64,000 nt of DNA, from positions 25,572 through 89,571 of the forward strand of contig SZOW01000013.1 in the NCBI GenBank assembly GCA_030263395.1. The letters run 5' to 3'. Shown in pieces: positions 61,605 to 64,000 of this stretch. The DNA comes from QUBU01 sp014337915 (GTDB lineage Bacteria > Pseudomonadota > Gammaproteobacteria > Steroidobacterales > GCA-2729495). The translations under genes were made by a program, and so were the position numbers. Numbering within the stretch: position 1 is the first letter of the stretch; each line of letters opens with the position of its first letter. Under the pieces are notes generated by a model that saw only the letters and a list, made by a program, of their open reading frames with translations, did not search any database and was not told the DNA's origin.

Positions 61605-62054
61605 TCAGAACGGAATGTCGTCGTCGAGTTCCGCCGCCGGCTCGGCGGCCCGCGGCCGGCCCGCCGGCCGCTCGCGCGGCTCGGCACCGGCATCCATGCT
61701 GCCACCCATGCCACCACCCTTGCCGCCCAGCATCTGCATCTCGTTGGCGACGATCTCGGTGGAATAGCGGTCCTGGCCCTGCTTGTCCTGCCACTTGCGC
61801 GTGCGCAGGCGGCCCTCGATATAGACCTGCGAGCCCTTGCGCAGGTACTCCCCGGCGATTTCCGCCAGCCGGCCGAACATGGCCACGCTGTGCCACTCGG
61901 TGCGTTCCTGCTGTTGCCCGGTCTCCTTGTCCTTGAAGACCTCGCTGGTGGCGATGCGCAGGTTGGTGACCGCCGAACCGCTCGGCATGTACTTGGTTTC
62001 CGGATCCTGCCCGAGATTGCCGATCAGGATGACCTTGTTGATGCCCCTGGCCAT
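61605..62054 (-). CDS. ssb: Single-stranded DNA-binding protein
   Basis: A 149-aa SSB. The OB fold (residues 1-110) has INKVILIGNLGQDPETKY, RTEWHSVAMFGRLAEIAGEYLRKGSQVYIEGRL. A Gly/Pro-rich linker and the acidic tip DDDIPF follow. It is divergent from uvrA, the common arrangement. A GAGAGGA site lies before the ATG. An AT-rich stretch at 62070-62095 holds a TATAAA-like -10. Confidence 0.97.
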   Translation of the reverse strand: MARGINKVILIGNLGQDPETKYMPSGSAVTNLRIATSEVFKDKETGQQQERTEWHSVAMFGRLAEIAGEYLRKGSQVYIEGRLRTRKWQDKQGQDRYSTEIVANEMQMLGGKGGGMGGSMDAGAEPRERPAGRPRAAEPAAELDDDIPF

Positions 62055-62205
62055 GGGAGAATCCTCTCGAAGAAATTGATTTATATGAAAATTTTAGAGG
62101 CCGGCAGCGCCTGCCCCGGAACCTGCAGGCTATTTTAGGGCCCGCCCCCGGAAAACACATCCTCGAATCGGCGCCGAGGGCCCGGATTCGGCCGGCCCCC
62201 AGGCT

Positions 62206-62234
62206 TGGGGCCGCGCGGCCCGGCGGCCTATAGT
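62206..62234 (+). promoter_or_regulatory. uvrA promoter
   Basis: TTGGGG (62206-62211) and TATAGT (62229-62234) with a 17-bp spacer; the start would be near 62241, about 20 nt before the ATG. I see no CTGT-N8-ACAG LexA box between ssb and uvrA. Confidence 0.6.
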
Positions 62235-62260
62235 GACGGGTTTCCGCGCCCGAAGCCGCC

Positions 62261-64000
<1,740 letters not shown>

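Overview
The window is a dense, high-GC chromosomal segment from a gammaproteobacterium. Three blocks support this. One is ygfB, TIGR02449, zapA, 6S RNA, fau and rpiA. Another is pepP-ubiH-ubiI feeding into the glycine-cleavage genes. The third is ssb/uvrA, miaB-ybeZ-ybeY-corC-lnt, leuS-lptE, holA-nadD-rsfS-rlmH, maf-rng-yhdP-nit-tldD. Base composition, GTG/TTG starts, Coq7 (rather than UbiF) and a CRP/Vfr-type regulator suggest something near the Xanthomonadales, Nevskiales or Steroidobacterales. Placement below class is a guess. I saw no insertion sequence, prophage, integrase or CRISPR array.

Layout. 1-2.6 kb: the end of typA, a small thioredoxin-like protein, an MsbA-type ABC exporter and an unannotated 50-aa membrane peptide. 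2.6-8.8 kb (minus strand): the most unusual region. It holds an amidoligase gene set: beta-propeller protein, C39-like cysteine peptidase, RLAN/RimK-type ATP-grasp ligase, GCS2-type carboxylate-amine ligase and N-formylglutamate-amidohydrolase-like enzyme, then an exported CbiX-like protein. Two ligases, a peptidase and an amidohydrolase together look like a make-and-trim system for a small peptide or a peptide tag of unknown identity. 9-14 kb: a GGDEF-EAL membrane protein, a helical unknown, DUF423, an SDR-fold putative lipoprotein and Tpm. 14-27 kb (minus strand): ygfB-pepP-ubiH-ubiI-like, then gcvT-gcvH-gcvPA-gcvPB-pfkB kinase and a large duplicated Deg/HtrA-like protease. The gcvT leader carries an intrinsic-terminator hairpin ending 15 nt before the start codon. 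27-38 kb: 6S RNA, fau, a tiny Lys-rich peptide gene, rpiA, tRNA-Gln(CUG), rpsI/rplM, a DUF481 protein, coq7, crp with a perfect CRP operator upstream, rpe, djlA, purC, yihY, pmbA and purE. 39-62 kb (minus strand): an almost continuous housekeeping run from ssb down to tldD. cysS-sufE-yidD-trm112 and a plus-strand hisI sit inside what is usually leuS-lptE-holA. 62.3 kb to the end: 5' part of uvrA, divergent from ssb.

Functional links: ubiquinone synthesis (ubiH, ubiI-like, coq7); one-carbon metabolism (gcv genes, fau); TldD/PmbA protease halves flanking purE; envelope assembly (lptE, lnt, yhdP, yidD, corC); and 16S rRNA/tRNA maturation (ybeY, phoH-like, miaB, rng, rlmH, rsfS). Coordinates, motifs and overlaps were read directly. 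Family names come from recognisable motifs and gene order, without any database search.
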